Shown piece by piece: positions 43,609-53,266 of a DNA stretch of 64,000 bases (position 1 is its first letter; each line of letters opens with the position of its first letter). The position numbers and the translations under genes are program-made. The DNA comes from Pseudomonas koreensis (GTDB lineage: Bacteria; Pseudomonadota; Gammaproteobacteria; Pseudomonadales; Pseudomonadaceae): NCBI RefSeq assembly GCF_012986595.1, contig NZ_JAAQYM010000010.1, forward strand, positions 1-64,000, read 5' to 3'. Under the pieces are notes generated by a model. It saw only the letters and a program-made list of their open reading frames with translations. It searched no databases and was not told the origin of the DNA.

Positions 43609-44562
43609 TTAACGGGTGCGAAGTCCGTCAATAAACGCGATGAGTTTGCTGCCCAGTTCGGCCGCCAGCGGCAATTGCGGGTCCTTGTAAGAGGCCAATT
43701 GCCGCTTCACATCAGCCGGAACGATGCGCATGACGTGGTTCATGCCGTCGATCACCGCCAGTTCGGCGTCGGGTTTGGCGGCTTTCAGCGCCTGTGCGTC
43801 GCCGACGCCGACCTGCATATCGTTGCTGCCCTGAACGATCAGCGCCGGTATCTTCAATTGGGCAAAGGCCTTGGCCGGGTCCTGGCGGAACAGCGAAATC
43901 AGGTACGGCTGCACGCTCGGGCGGAAGATCGGCTGCAGCGGCGCCGGCACGTTGGCATCGGTGTGGCCGGCCTTGAGGCTGTCGAGCAACTCGTTGCTGC
44001 GCAGCATCAATGGCGGTGGCAGGCTGCGCGCCAGTTGTTCGCGAATGACCTGATCCACCGGCCGGGCGCTGCCGGACAGGGAAATCAGCGCAGCCGCGTC
44101 GGTGCGCGGGGCGGCGAGGGTGGCAATCAGCGCGCCTTCGCTGTGACCGAGCAGAATCAGCGGGCCGAAACGCGGATCGCTTTTCAGCTTCTGACCCCAG
44201 GCCACGGCATCATTGACGTAGGCCTCCACCGACAGGTTGCGCTCGTCAGGCGTGGCGGCCAGGCTCGCGGCCACCCCGCGCTTGTCGTAACGCACACTGG
44301 CGATGTTGTGTTTGGCCAGCACCCAGGCCAGCCGCTTGAGGCTGTCATTGCGCCCGCCATCGGGGTTGTTGCCGTCACGATCCGTAGGACCGGAGCCTGC
44401 AAGGATCAGGACAACCGGCACCGGGTTGTCGGATTTTGGCAGCAGCAGCGAGCCGAAGAGTTCACCGTTGCCGGTGTCCAGAGAGATCGGGCGCTGCAGG
44501 ACAGTCGCGTGGGCAAAGCCGGTAAACAGGGTAAGACTCAAGATCAGAACTCGCAGCATCAT
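43609..44562 (-). CDS. Exported alpha/beta hydrolase (S33-like)
   Basis: A 317-residue protein with a signal peptide ending F-A-H-A. The hydrolase fold shows L-A-G-S-G-P-T-D-R-D-G-N near residue 55 (oxyanion loop), the nucleophile elbow L-G-H-S-E-G-A near 140 and a late G-M-N-H carrying the likely catalytic His near 280. It should act in the periplasm on an ester or peptide substrate. Start at 44562 is chosen for the signal peptide. Confidence 0.85.
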   Translation of the reverse strand: MMLRVLILSLTLFTGFAHATVLQRPISLDTGNGELFGSLLLPKSDNPVPVVLILAGSGPTDRDGNNPDGGRNDSLKRLAWVLAKHNIASVRYDKRGVAASLAATPDERNLSVEAYVNDAVAWGQKLKSDPRFGPLILLGHSEGALIATLAAPRTDAAALISLSGSARPVDQVIREQLARSLPPPLMLRSNELLDSLKAGHTDANVPAPLQPIFRPSVQPYLISLFRQDPAKAFAQLKIPALIVQGSNDMQVGVGDAQALKAAKPDAELAVIDGMNHVMRIVPADVKRQLASYKDPQLPLAAELGSKLIAFIDGLRTR

Positions 44563-44692
44563 CACGCCATCATTTGCCAAGGTGCCGGTTGGACTCACCA
44601 ACACCACTAAGGTTCGAGGATGAACTAGTCGGTTAGCCTGCGTATACTGGCGCGCATCACGAATTTGGGTTTGATTTCACGGAGCGTCCTGC

Positions 44693-45784
44693 ATGTCCGG
44701 CAATACCTACGGCAAGTTGTTCACTGTCACCACCGCTGGCGAAAGCCATGGTCCGGCGTTGGTCGCCATTGTCGACGGCTGCCCGCCGGGCCTGGAGATC
44801 TCTCTCGAAGACCTGCAGCGCGACCTCGATCGCCGCAAGCCGGGCACCAGCCGCCACACCACCCAGCGTCAGGAAGCCGACGAAGTCGAAATCCTTTCCG
44901 GCGTGTTCGAAGGCCGCACCACGGGCTGCTCCATCGGCCTGCTGATCCGCAACACCGACCAGAAGTCCAAGGACTACTCGGCGATCAAGGACCTGTTCCG
45001 CCCGGCCCACGCCGACTACACCTACCACCACAAATACGGCGAGCGCGATTACCGTGGCGGCGGCCGCAGCTCGGCGCGGGAAACCGCCATGCGCGTGGCG
45101 GCCGGTGCAATCGCCAAGAAATTCCTCGCCACCCAAGGCATCGTCATTCGCGGCTACATGAGCCAGCTCGGCCCGATCGAAATCCCGTTCAAGACCTGGG
45201 ATTCGGTGGAAGAGAATGCGTTCTTCTGCCCGGATCCGGACAAGGTGCCGGAGCTGGAAGCCTACATGGACCAGCTGCGCCGTGATCAGGACTCGGTCGG
45301 TGCGAAGATCACCGTGGTCGCCGAAGGCGTGATGCCGGGCCTCGGCGAGCCGATTTTCGACCGTCTCGACGCCGAACTGGCCCACGCGCTGATGAGCATC
45401 AACGCGGTCAAAGGCGTGGAAATCGGCGCCGGTTTCGCCTGCGTTGCACAGCGTGGCACCGAGCACCGCGATGAGCTGACCCCGGAAGGTTTCCTCAGCA
45501 ACAACGCCGGCGGCATCCTCGGCGGCATCTCGTCCGGACAGCCGATCGTCGCGCATCTGGCGCTCAAGCCAACGTCGAGCATCACCACCCCGGGTCGCTC
45601 GATCGACATCCACGGCAACCCGGTGGACGTGATCACCAAGGGCCGTCACGACCCGTGTGTCGGCATCCGCGCCACGCCGATTGCCGAAGCGATGATGGCC
45701 ATCGTGCTGATGGACCACCTGCTGCGTCACCGTGGGCAGAACGCCGACGTGCGCGTCAGCACCCCGGTGCTGGGTCAGCTTTGA
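44693..45784 (+). CDS. aroC: Chorismate synthase
   Basis: A 363-residue FMN-dependent enzyme converting 5-enolpyruvylshikimate 3-phosphate to chorismate, the last shikimate step. Landmarks are T-A-G-E-S-H-G near residue 11, the R-H-T-T-Q-R-Q-E-A-D-E block near 45-55, Y-R-G-G-G-R-S-S-A-R-E near 118 and the C-terminal R-H-D-P-C-V-G. GGAG precedes the ATG by seven bases. Confidence 0.97.
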   Translation: MSGNTYGKLFTVTTAGESHGPALVAIVDGCPPGLEISLEDLQRDLDRRKPGTSRHTTQRQEADEVEILSGVFEGRTTGCSIGLLIRNTDQKSKDYSAIKDLFRPAHADYTYHHKYGERDYRGGGRSSARETAMRVAAGAIAKKFLATQGIVIRGYMSQLGPIEIPFKTWDSVEENAFFCPDPDKVPELEAYMDQLRRDQDSVGAKITVVAEGVMPGLGEPIFDRLDAELAHALMSINAVKGVEIGAGFACVAQRGTEHRDELTPEGFLSNNAGGILGGISSGQPIVAHLALKPTSSITTPGRSIDIHGNPVDVITKGRHDPCVGIRATPIAEAMMAIVLMDHLLRHRGQNADVRVSTPVLGQL

Positions 45785-45815
45785 TGGTTGCTCGCCAAGC
45801 CGTCGCGGTCTGACC

Positions 45816-46961
45816 GTGGCGGCGCTCCCGTACTGGCGGCTGTCCAGTTTCTATCTGTTCTATTTCGCCTTGCTCGGTTCGACAGCGCCGTTTCTGGCGC
45901 TGTACTTCGATCACCTCGGGTTCAGCGCCGCGCGCATCGGCGAACTGGTGGCGATCCCGATGCTGATGCGCTGCGTGGCGCCGAATATCTGGGGCTGGCT
46001 CGGCGACTACACCGGCAAACGCCTGGCCATCGTGCGCTTCGGCGCGGTGTGCACGCTGCTGACGTTCTCGCTGATTTTCGTCAGCAAGACCTACGCCTGG
46101 CTGGCGCTGGTCATGGCGCTGCATGCGTTCTTCTGGCACGCGGTGTTGCCGCAGTTCGAAGTCATCACCCTCGCGCACTTGCAGGGGCAGACCTCGCGCT
46201 ACAGCCAGATTCGCCTGTGGGGCTCGATCGGTTTCATCATCACCGTGGTCGCGCTGGGCCGACTGTTCGAATGGCTGAGCCTCGACATCTACCCGGCAGC
46301 GCTGGTGCTGATCATGGCCGGCATCGTCCTCAGCAGCCTGTGGGTGCCGAATGCGCAACCACCGCAAGGTAATCGGCCAAGCGGCGAGGGCTTCCTCAAG
46401 CAGTTGCGCAATCCCGGTGTGCTGGCGTTTTACGCGTGCGTCGCCCTCATGCAGATGAGCCACGGCCCGTACTACACCTTTTTGACCTTGCACCTTGAAC
46501 GACTCGGTTACAGTCGCGGCACGATTGGCATGCTCTGGGCCGTGGGCGTGGTCGCCGAAGTGCTGATGTTCATGTTGATGAGCCGGATTCTCGCGCGGTT
46601 TTCCCTGCGTCGGGTGCTGATGGCGAGTTTTCTGCTGGCGGCGCTGCGCTGGTTGCTGCTAGGTTCGTTCGCCGAATTCCTCTGGGTACTGTTGTTTGCC
46701 CAGGTGCTGCACGCGGCGACCTTCGGCAGCTTTCATGCGGCGGCCATCGCGTTCGTGCAACGCAGCTTCGGTGCGCGCCAGCAAGGTCAGGGCCAGGCGC
46801 TGTACGCCGCGCTGGCCGGCACCGGCGGCGCGATGGGCGCGTTGTATTCCGGTTACAGCTGGAATGCCCTTGGCGCAACATTGACCTTTAGTATTGCCAG
46901 TCTCGCGGCGCTCGCTGCTGCCGTTATCATTGCCACACGTATGCAAGAGGACAGGCCATGA
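45816..46961 (+). CDS. MFS transporter (HcaT/PPP family type)
   Basis: A 381-residue inner-membrane protein with 12 hydrophobic segments. The first one, F-Y-L-F-Y-F-A-L-L-G, and G-Y-S-R-G-T-I-G-M-L-W near the middle are typical of the phenylpropionate-permease-like MFS group. The frame is open into aroC; I use GTG at 45816. It overlaps mtnB by four bases, so it may serve methionine salvage, for example by moving methylthioribose-type compounds, but this is inference. Confidence 0.83.
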   Translation: MAALPYWRLSSFYLFYFALLGSTAPFLALYFDHLGFSAARIGELVAIPMLMRCVAPNIWGWLGDYTGKRLAIVRFGAVCTLLTFSLIFVSKTYAWLALVMALHAFFWHAVLPQFEVITLAHLQGQTSRYSQIRLWGSIGFIITVVALGRLFEWLSLDIYPAALVLIMAGIVLSSLWVPNAQPPQGNRPSGEGFLKQLRNPGVLAFYACVALMQMSHGPYYTFLTLHLERLGYSRGTIGMLWAVGVVAEVLMFMLMSRILARFSLRRVLMASFLLAALRWLLLGSFAEFLWVLLFAQVLHAATFGSFHAAAIAFVQRSFGARQQGQGQALYAALAGTGGAMGALYSGYSWNALGATLTFSIASLAALAAAVIIATRMQEDRP

Positions 46962-47584
46962 GCCTTACGCGTGAACAGCTCGCCCAGCAAATCGTCGACG
47001 CCGGGCGTTTTCTTTATGGTCGCGGCTGGTCGCCGGCCACCAGCAGCAATTACTCGACGCGCCTGTCGCCCAGCGAAGCGCTGCTGACCGTGTCCGGCAA
47101 GCACAAGGGCCAGCTGGGTCTGGACGATGTGCTTGCCACCGACTTGTCCGGCAACAGCCTGGAACCAGGCAAAAAGCCCTCCGCCGAAACCCTGCTGCAC
47201 ACCCAGCTCTACAGCTGGCGTGCGGAGATCGGCGCGGTGCTGCACACGCACTCGGTGAATGCCACGGTGCTGTCGCGCCTGACCCCGGAAGACTTCATCG
47301 AGTTCGAAGATTACGAACTGCAAAAAGCCTTCAACGGCATCTCGACCCACGAATCGCGGGTGCGCGTGCCGATTTTCGACAACGATCAGGACATTGCGCG
47401 CCTCGCCGCCAAGGTGCAGCCTTGGCTCGACGCCTATCCCGATTGCGTCGGTTATCTGATTCGCGGTCACGGCCTCTACACCTGGGGCGCGCAGATGAGC
47501 GACGCCCTGCGGCAGATCGAGGCCTTCGAATTCCTGTTTGAATGCGAGTTGAAAACCCGCAGCGTCATGAACCGCCAAGGCTGA
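46958..47584 (+). CDS. mtnB: Methylthioribulose-1-phosphate dehydratase MtnB
   Basis: A 208-residue class II aldolase-fold enzyme of the methionine salvage pathway. The zinc ligands lie in L-H-T-H-S-V-N-A near residue 97 and R-G-H-G-L-Y-T-W-G near 170; S-S-N-Y-S near 28 is also conserved. It overlaps the MFS gene by ATGA and is followed by mtnD and mtnC. Confidence 0.94.
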   Translation: MSLTREQLAQQIVDAGRFLYGRGWSPATSSNYSTRLSPSEALLTVSGKHKGQLGLDDVLATDLSGNSLEPGKKPSAETLLHTQLYSWRAEIGAVLHTHSVNATVLSRLTPEDFIEFEDYELQKAFNGISTHESRVRVPIFDNDQDIARLAAKVQPWLDAYPDCVGYLIRGHGLYTWGAQMSDALRQIEAFEFLFECELKTRSVMNRQG

Positions 47585-47676
47585 CTTCACCAGAAGCAGC
47601 CCATTCGCCTGATGAAATGCACTGCCCGACCGGTCTGCAAGAACCGGACGGCAAGGCCGATACCGAGGAATTGCCA

Positions 47677-48222
47677 ATGAGCAGCCTGTCCGTCTATCAC
47701 GTTTCCAGCCCTGACATTCCGAACAAGGTGCTGACCCATTTCGAAGATATCGCCTCGACGCTCGCCGAGCAGGGCGTGCGCTTCGACCGCTGGCAAGCCG
47801 CGGCGAAGATCCAGCCGGGCGCGACCCAGGAAGAAGTGATCAGCGCCTATCAGGAGCAGATCGACAAACTGATGACCGAGCGCGGCTACATCACCGTCGA
47901 TGTGATCAGCCTCAACAGCGATCATCCGCAAAAAGCCGAGCTGCGCGCCAAGTTCCTCGAAGAGCATCGTCATGGTGAAGACGAAGTGCGCTTCTTCGTC
48001 GCCGGGCGTGGCCTGTTCACCTTGCACATCGACGATTACGTGTACGCGGTGCTTTGCGAGAAGAACGATCTGATCTCGGTGCCGGCCGGCACCAAGCACT
48101 GGTTCGACATGGGCGAAAACCCGCACTTCGTGGCGATTCGCCTGTTCAACAACCCGGAAGGCTGGGTCGCCAACTTCACCGGCGAAGACATCGCCGGGCG
48201 CTTCCCGCGTCTGGAGGACTGA
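47677..48222 (+). CDS. mtnD: Acireductone dioxygenase MtnD
   Basis: A 181-residue cupin that cleaves acireductone to the keto-acid precursor of methionine plus formate (Fe form). The metal motif E-E-H-R-H-G-E-D-E lies near residue 95-105 and the second His in G-T-K-H-W-F near 140. The ATG at 47677 gives the usual length. Confidence 0.95.
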   Translation: MSSLSVYHVSSPDIPNKVLTHFEDIASTLAEQGVRFDRWQAAAKIQPGATQEEVISAYQEQIDKLMTERGYITVDVISLNSDHPQKAELRAKFLEEHRHGEDEVRFFVAGRGLFTLHIDDYVYAVLCEKNDLISVPAGTKHWFDMGENPHFVAIRLFNNPEGWVANFTGEDIAGRFPRLED

Positions 48223-48226
48223 GCCG

Positions 48227-48910
48227 ATGTCGATCAAAGTCATCCTCACCGACATTGAAGGCACCACCAGCGCGGTGAGTTTCGTCTTCGACGTGCTGTT
48301 CCCGTACGCGGCCAAGCACCTGCCGGACTTCGTGCGGCAGAACGCCGAGCGCGCCGATGTCGCCGAGCAGATCGCTGCCGTGCGCCGCGACAGCAACGAG
48401 CCGCAGGCCGATGTTGAACGGGTGGTTGAAATTCTCCTGAGCTGGATCGCCGAAGACCGCAAGGCCACGCCGCTGAAAGCACTGCAAGGCATGGTCTGGG
48501 CGCAGGGCTATCAGGCCGGGCAGTTGAAGGGCCATGTTTACCCGGACGCCGTTGAAGCGCTCAAGCAATGGCATCAGGCCGGTTATCAACTTTTTGTGTA
48601 TTCGTCGGGTTCGATCCAGGCGCAGAAGCTGATCTTCGGCTGTTCCGAGGCGGGGGATCTGACGCCGCTGTTCAGCGGTTACTTCGATACCACGTCGGGG
48701 CCCAAGCGCGAAGAACAGTCCTATCGCAACATTCAACAGGCGATTGGGGTTGAGTCCGGGGAGATTCTGTTCCTGTCCGACATCGTGCAGGAACTCGACG
48801 CCGCTGAATCGGCAGGCCTGAAAACCTGCGGCCTGGCGCGCGAGGGTGGGGAACTGGAAGGGCATGTGACGGTGGACAGCTTTACCGCGATCGAGCCGGA
48901 AGCCTTCTAA
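48227..48910 (+). CDS. mtnC: Acireductone synthase (enolase-phosphatase) MtnC
   Basis: A 227-residue HAD-type enzyme that enolises and dephosphorylates the diketone produced after MtnB to give acireductone. The nucleophile is in L-T-D-I-E-G-T-T-S near residue 8, motif II in V-Y-S-S-G-S near 125, and motif IV in F-L-S-D-I near 183. GGAGG precedes the ATG, four bases after the mtnD stop. Confidence 0.95.
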   Translation: MSIKVILTDIEGTTSAVSFVFDVLFPYAAKHLPDFVRQNAERADVAEQIAAVRRDSNEPQADVERVVEILLSWIAEDRKATPLKALQGMVWAQGYQAGQLKGHVYPDAVEALKQWHQAGYQLFVYSSGSIQAQKLIFGCSEAGDLTPLFSGYFDTTSGPKREEQSYRNIQQAIGVESGEILFLSDIVQELDAAESAGLKTCGLAREGGELEGHVTVDSFTAIEPEAF

Positions 48911-48925
48911 CCACACAAAACTCAC

Positions 48926-49010
48926 TGTAGGAGCTGCCGAAGGCTGCGATCTTTTGACTTTGATTCAAAGGATCAAGATCAAAAGATCGCAGCGTTGCGC
49001 AGCTCCTACA
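48926..49010. repeat. REP inverted pair, GTAGGAGCTGCCGCAGGCTGCGATC family
   Basis: Two facing copies, slightly degenerate, between convergent mtnC and the DUF3509-type gene. Confidence 0.88.
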
Positions 49011-49023
49011 TTAGTTTTGCGTG

Positions 49024-49061
49024 CAAAAAAACAGGCCGGGCAGTGAAAGCTGCCCGGCCTG
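49024..49061 (-). terminator. Rho-independent terminator after the DUF3509-type gene
   Basis: A 12-bp stem CAGGCCGGGCAG / CTGCCCGGCCTG followed on the minus strand by six or seven T. Confidence 0.9.
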
Positions 49062-49084
49062 TTGTGTTTAAAGCGTCTGAATGT

Positions 49085-49363
49085 TTACAGCGAGTGATAC
49101 GTCGGCAGTGCAAAGCGCTGCTGGCTCTGCAGCATTGCAATTTGCGGCAGCTCGCTGGCCTGTTCCGCCAGGTCACGACGAATCGCGCTGATCGCCCACG
49201 ACAGTTGGTCGGCGTTGTGCATTTGCTGATACGTCAGGGCGCGCTTGAACACTTTGCCTTCGCTGCCACGCAGGGTCAGCAGAATCCCGCCATCGGGACG
49301 TGGCGCAGTGGTGACGTCGAAGTTGGAGAACAGGGAGGTAAATTTTTCTTGAATCAGGCTCAT
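49085..49363 (-). CDS. DUF3509-like small protein
   Basis: A 92-residue soluble protein. The pattern P-R-P-D-G-G-I-L-L-T-L-R followed by A-L-T-Y-Q-Q-M-H-N and A-I-R-R-D-L-A is what I recall of the DUF3509 family, which is confined to pseudomonads and has no known function. The ATG at 49363 has GGAG nine bases upstream and the region before it is AT-rich, suggesting its own promoter. Confidence 0.75.
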   Translation of the reverse strand: MSLIQEKFTSLFSNFDVTTAPRPDGGILLTLRGSEGKVFKRALTYQQMHNADQLSWAISAIRRDLAEQASELPQIAMLQSQQRFALPTYHSL

Positions 49364-49742
49364 GTCTTTCAGCTCCGTATGCACTTGAATGGCAAGCATG
49401 CAGAGGAGGTTGCAGCGATTGTGCCAGCATTTTGAAAATAAAAAATCCTTATAAATCAATAAGATGAAAATCGTGGAATCTGCAACGGTCGTGCAATCTG
49501 CATGAATGGCCATCGTGCATCCTGCATTTTGCGGGATTATCGCCGAGTGCGATGGAACCTATTCACCGCCCCATGATCCGCGCCGTCGTCCCTGCGGCTG
49601 CGGATACAAAACATTGCAAAAACCGCGTGTACAGCGCGAGAAGCGCTGACGTATTTTCAGGGTCGACCTATGCCCCAAACGCAGGTCTGCCCACAGCCCG
49701 AACAATAAAAAAACGGCCAGCAAGGTCGAACGGGGAGCTTCC
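49364..49742. other. Divergent intergenic region before the acyl-CoA synthetase gene
   Basis: About 380 bases with no supported gene. The left 110 bases are AT-rich and should hold the promoter of the DUF3509-type gene; the right part must hold the synthetase promoter. I see no clear operator. Confidence 0.6.
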
Positions 49743-51581
49743 ATGAGCCACGCGTCAAGCGACACGATCACCTGGAGCATGATGCTCCGCAAACTGCCGA
49801 CGATCGCCAAAGCCATCCCGCGGGTGGTCAAGGGCATGAAAGTCGCCAATGTCACGGATCCGACCCAAACGTGTGGCCTCGGCTGGACCTTCGAACAAGC
49901 GACCCTGCGTAATCCCGAAGGCCTGGCGTTATTGCACGGCGATGTCCTGCTGACCTATGCGCAGGCCAACCAGTGGGCCAATCGCATCGCCCACTATTTG
50001 AGCGCGCAAGGGATCGGCAAGGGTGACGTGGTCGCGGTGTTCATCGAAAACCGCCCGGAATTGTTGGTGACCATTCTGGCGCTGGCCAAACTTGGCGCGG
50101 TCAGCGCATTGCTCAACACCTCGCAGACGCGCGAAACACTGATCCACAGCGTGAACCTGGTGGCGCCGGTGGCGATTGTGCTTGGTGAGGAATTGCAGCC
50201 GGCGTTCGCCGCGATCCGCGAGCAGGTGTCGATCACCGCGCAGCGCACCTGGTTCATCGCCGACCGCGACACTTATTGCCACCCGGGCATTGCGCCCGAC
50301 GGCTACGTCAACCTGATCAGCGCCAGTGCCGATGCCAGTTCCGACAACCCGCCCAGCAGTGGCGAAGTGTTCTTTGACGACCCGTGCTTTTACATTTACA
50401 CCTCGGGCACCACCGGTCTGCCCAAGGCCGGCGTGTTCAAGCACGGCCGCTGGATGCGCAGCTCCGCCAGCTTCGGCACGATCGCCCTGAACATGGGCCC
50501 CGACGATGTCGTCTATTGCACGTTGCCGCTGTACCACGCCACCGGCCTCTGTGTGTGCTGGGGCTCGGCGATCAACGGTGCCTCCGGGTTTGCGATCCGC
50601 CGCAAGTTCAGCGCCAGTCAGTTCTGGAAGGATGTGCGCCGCTATCGTGCGACCACCATCGGCTATGTCGGCGAACTGTGCCGCTATCTGGTCGATCAAC
50701 CACCCAGCGCCGACGACAGCCGTCACGAGGTGCGCAAGATGATCGGCAACGGCTTGCGCCCCGGCGCCTGGGCCGAGTTCAAGACCCGCTTTGCCGTCGA
50801 GCACATCTGTGAGCTGTACGCAGCGAGCGACGGTAACATCGGCTTCAGCAACATCCTCAACTTCGACAACACCATCGGTTTCTCGCTGATGGCCTGGGAG
50901 CTGGTGGCGTACGACCACGACAGCGGTGAGCCGCTGCGCAGCGCCGACGGTTTCATGCGCAAGGTCGGCAAGGGCGAGCAGGGCTTGCTGCTGGCACGGA
51001 TCGACGAGAAAGCCCCGCTGGACGGCTACACCGACCCGCAGAAAACCGCCAAAGTGGTGCTGCACGACGTGTTCAGCAAGGGCGACCGCTACTTCAACAC
51101 CGGCGATCTGTTGCGCAATATCGGCTTCGGCCATGCGCAGTTCGTCGATCGCCTCGGCGACACCTATCGCTGGAAAGGCGAAAACGTCTCGACCACTGAA
51201 GTGGAAAACCTGCTGTTGCAGCATCCGCACATCTCCGAGGCCGTGGCCTACGGTGTGGAAGTGCGCAACACCAACGGCCGCGCCGGGATGGCCGCGATCA
51301 CCCCGGCCGAATCCCTGGCGACCCTGGATTTCGCCGAACTGCTCGCGTTTGCCCGTCAGCGCATGCCGGCCTATGCGGTGCCGCTGTTCCTGCGAGTAAA
51401 GGTGAAGATGGAAACCACCGGCACCTTCAAATACCAGAAGACCCGCTTGAAAAACGAAGGCTTCGACCCCGGCCAGACGGGCGATGACCCGATTTACGCC
51501 TGGCTCCCAGGCACCCAGACTTACGTGCAGGTGACGGACGAAGTGCTGGCCGATATTCATCAGGGCAAATACCGCTATTGA
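49743..51581 (+). CDS. Long-chain acyl-CoA synthetase (FATP-like)
   Basis: A 612-residue AMP-forming ligase that activates fatty acids to acyl-CoA. The P-loop is I-Y-T-S-G-T-T-G-L-P-K-A near residue 218; Y-A-A-S-D-G-N-I-G near 358, the motif F-N-T-G-D-L near 453 and D-R-L-G-D-T-Y-R-W-K-G-E-N-V near 468 complete the active site. The length and the R-W-K-G form place it with the very-long-chain FATP branch rather than FadD1/FadD2. GGGGAG precedes the ATG. Confidence 0.92.
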   Translation: MSHASSDTITWSMMLRKLPTIAKAIPRVVKGMKVANVTDPTQTCGLGWTFEQATLRNPEGLALLHGDVLLTYAQANQWANRIAHYLSAQGIGKGDVVAVFIENRPELLVTILALAKLGAVSALLNTSQTRETLIHSVNLVAPVAIVLGEELQPAFAAIREQVSITAQRTWFIADRDTYCHPGIAPDGYVNLISASADASSDNPPSSGEVFFDDPCFYIYTSGTTGLPKAGVFKHGRWMRSSASFGTIALNMGPDDVVYCTLPLYHATGLCVCWGSAINGASGFAIRRKFSASQFWKDVRRYRATTIGYVGELCRYLVDQPPSADDSRHEVRKMIGNGLRPGAWAEFKTRFAVEHICELYAASDGNIGFSNILNFDNTIGFSLMAWELVAYDHDSGEPLRSADGFMRKVGKGEQGLLLARIDEKAPLDGYTDPQKTAKVVLHDVFSKGDRYFNTGDLLRNIGFGHAQFVDRLGDTYRWKGENVSTTEVENLLLQHPHISEAVAYGVEVRNTNGRAGMAAITPAESLATLDFAELLAFARQRMPAYAVPLFLRVKVKMETTGTFKYQKTRLKNEGFDPGQTGDDPIYAWLPGTQTYVQVTDEVLADIHQGKYRY

Positions 51582-51677
51582 TATTGGCTATGGCACAACT
51601 TGAGAAAAAGGGGGTGACAGCTATCGTCGCGCTCGGGAAACTGTCGGCTTTGCGAATAACCGAAAGTGGAGTTGCCC

Positions 51678-52196
51678 ATGTCTGACTCAAGCCGCCAGAT
51701 GACCCCTGAAGAAGCTGGCGAATTCACCGAGCAGGTTTTTAACAAGGCGCGTGACGGTGATGCCGAGATGCTTGATCGCTTGGTCACGGCCGGTTTGCCG
51801 GTGAACCTGAAAAACAGCAAGGGCGACACCCTGCTGATGCTCGCCAGTTACTACGGCCATGTCGACGCGGTGCAGGTGCTGCTCAAGCACAAGGCTGACC
51901 CGGAACTGCGCAACGGCAACGGCCAGAGCCCGATTGCCGGTGCGGCGTTCAAAGGTGATCTGGCCGTGGTCAAGGCATTGGTGGAAGCGGGCGCCGAGAT
52001 CGAAGGTTCGTCCTTCGACGGTCGCACCGCGCTGATGATGGCCGCAATGTTCAACCGCGTTGAAATCGTCGATTACCTGATCGGCAAAGGCGCCGACCCG
52101 CAAGCCAAGGACGCCAACGGCATCACCGCGCTGGACGCGGCGCGGACCATGGGCGCGGTCGATACCACGGCGCAGCTGGAAAAGCTGCTGGCCTGA
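51678..52196 (+). CDS. Ankyrin-repeat protein
   Basis: A 172-residue soluble protein built of about four ankyrin repeats from residue 30 on, with G-D-T-L-L-M-L-A-S-Y-Y-G-H, G-Q-S-P-I-A-G-A-A-F-K-G, G-R-T-A-L-M-M-A-A-M-F-N and G-I-T-A-L-D-A-A-R as repeat cores. No signal peptide. It should bind another protein; no partner is evident. GGAG lies seven bases before the chosen ATG. Confidence 0.9.
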   Translation: MSDSSRQMTPEEAGEFTEQVFNKARDGDAEMLDRLVTAGLPVNLKNSKGDTLLMLASYYGHVDAVQVLLKHKADPELRNGNGQSPIAGAAFKGDLAVVKALVEAGAEIEGSSFDGRTALMMAAMFNRVEIVDYLIGKGADPQAKDANGITALDAARTMGAVDTTAQLEKLLA

Positions 52197-52203
52197 TAAA
52201 GTC

Positions 52204-52304
52204 AAAAGATCGCAGCCTGCGGCAGCTCCTACATGAATGCGTTCGCCATCCATTTGGTGAACGAACGCTAAACCTGTAGGAGCTGCCGCAGGCTGCGATC
52301 TTTT
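52204..52304. repeat. REP inverted pair, GTAGGAGCTGCCGCAGGCTGCGATC family
   Basis: Two outward-facing copies between the ankyrin gene and the next gene in the same direction; the second ends close to the promoter zone of that gene. Confidence 0.92.
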
Positions 52305-52359
52305 GCTTTGTGCGCTATCCTCCGCGCCCTCATATTTACCTTCCACAGGATCCGCCCAC

Positions 52360-52890
52360 ATGAAAGCCGCACTCGTCGAACTCATCAGCAAAATCAGCTC
52401 CGGCTGCATGGGCGAGGACGAGATCCTGAAAGTGGCCGATGAGGCCGCACAGGCCTACGCCGATGCCGCTGCTTTTCTGACAGCCAACCCCGATATCAAC
52501 TACGACGACACCTTCCCGATTCCGCTGGGCGAGTGGGTCGTGGTCGGCAGCCTGCCGGAAACCGTGCTGTTCCAGGCCGACACCTACGTTGACCTGTTCG
52601 CGCAGATCGTCGCGTCGTTCGGCCCGGGCGTCGATTTCAACCTCAAGCCCAAGCAACTGGCCAAGACCGAAGCCCTGACTGCACTCAACCGCATCCAGGT
52701 GCAGATGAGCAGCCTGAACAAGGAAAACGGCGGTTACACGCTGATGAACTTCAGCCAGTTGCTCGACGATGAGCTGCAAGTGGTGCTGGTCTACGGCAAC
52801 GACGTGCCTCGGGTGCTGGAGTTGTGCGCCGAGATCGGCATCGCCGCTGCGCCGTCGCTGGAAGCGCTGAAGGTCGCCGTTCACGTCTGA
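52360..52890 (+). CDS. Uncharacterised cytoplasmic protein, 176 residues
   Basis: I do not recognise a family. The protein is acidic and has neither signal peptide nor membrane helix. It looks like a mixed alpha/beta fold, with an N-terminal helix pair (A-D-E-A-A-Q-A-Y-A-D-A-A) and a W-V-V-V-G-S-L-P-E-T-V-L segment near 65. AGGA lies nine bases before the ATG. It stands alone between a REP pair and the small membrane protein gene. Confidence 0.75.
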   Translation: MKAALVELISKISSGCMGEDEILKVADEAAQAYADAAAFLTANPDINYDDTFPIPLGEWVVVGSLPETVLFQADTYVDLFAQIVASFGPGVDFNLKPKQLAKTEALTALNRIQVQMSSLNKENGGYTLMNFSQLLDDELQVVLVYGNDVPRVLELCAEIGIAAAPSLEALKVAVHV

Positions 52891-52961
52891 ACGCAATAAA
52901 AGGGAACCCTGCGCGCGACCGTCTATCCTAAAAGTGCATGCCACTATTCTGGAGCGACACT

Positions 52962-53153
52962 ATGGGTTCCACGTTCAACGGTCTGATCGGCCTGATCATC
53001 CTTGCCCTCGACATCTGGGCCATCATCAACGTGCTGAAAAGCGGCGCCGAGACCGGGATGAAAATCCTCTGGGTCCTGCTGATCATCCTCCTGCCGGTGC
53101 TGGGCCTGATCATCTGGGCGATTGCCGGGCCACGGGGCAACGTCCGGATCTGA
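52962..53153 (+). CDS. Small membrane protein with PLDc_N-like domain
   Basis: A 63-residue protein with two membrane helices, about residues 6-24 and 33-53, and the W-A-I-I-N-V and L-P-V-L-G-L-I-I-W-A-I-A-G-P-R-G pieces known from the N-terminal domain of cardiolipin synthases (PLDc_N). It has no phospholipase domain, so it is a stand-alone membrane module. GGAG lies eight bases before the ATG. Confidence 0.85.
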   Translation: MGSTFNGLIGLIILALDIWAIINVLKSGAETGMKILWVLLIILLPVLGLIIWAIAGPRGNVRI

Positions 53154-53177
53154 TCCTGAGAGCCACGCGATACCCTT

Positions 53178-53266
53178 TGTGGGAGCGAGCCTGCTCGCGA
53201 TAGCGGTTGTTCAGTCGCTGATTCATTGGCTGGAGAATGGCTATCGCGAGCAGGCTCACTCCTACA
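53178..53266. repeat. REP inverted pair, GTGGGAGCGAGCCTGCTCGCGA family
   Basis: Two facing copies about 45 bases apart, just before the speE promoter region. Confidence 0.9.
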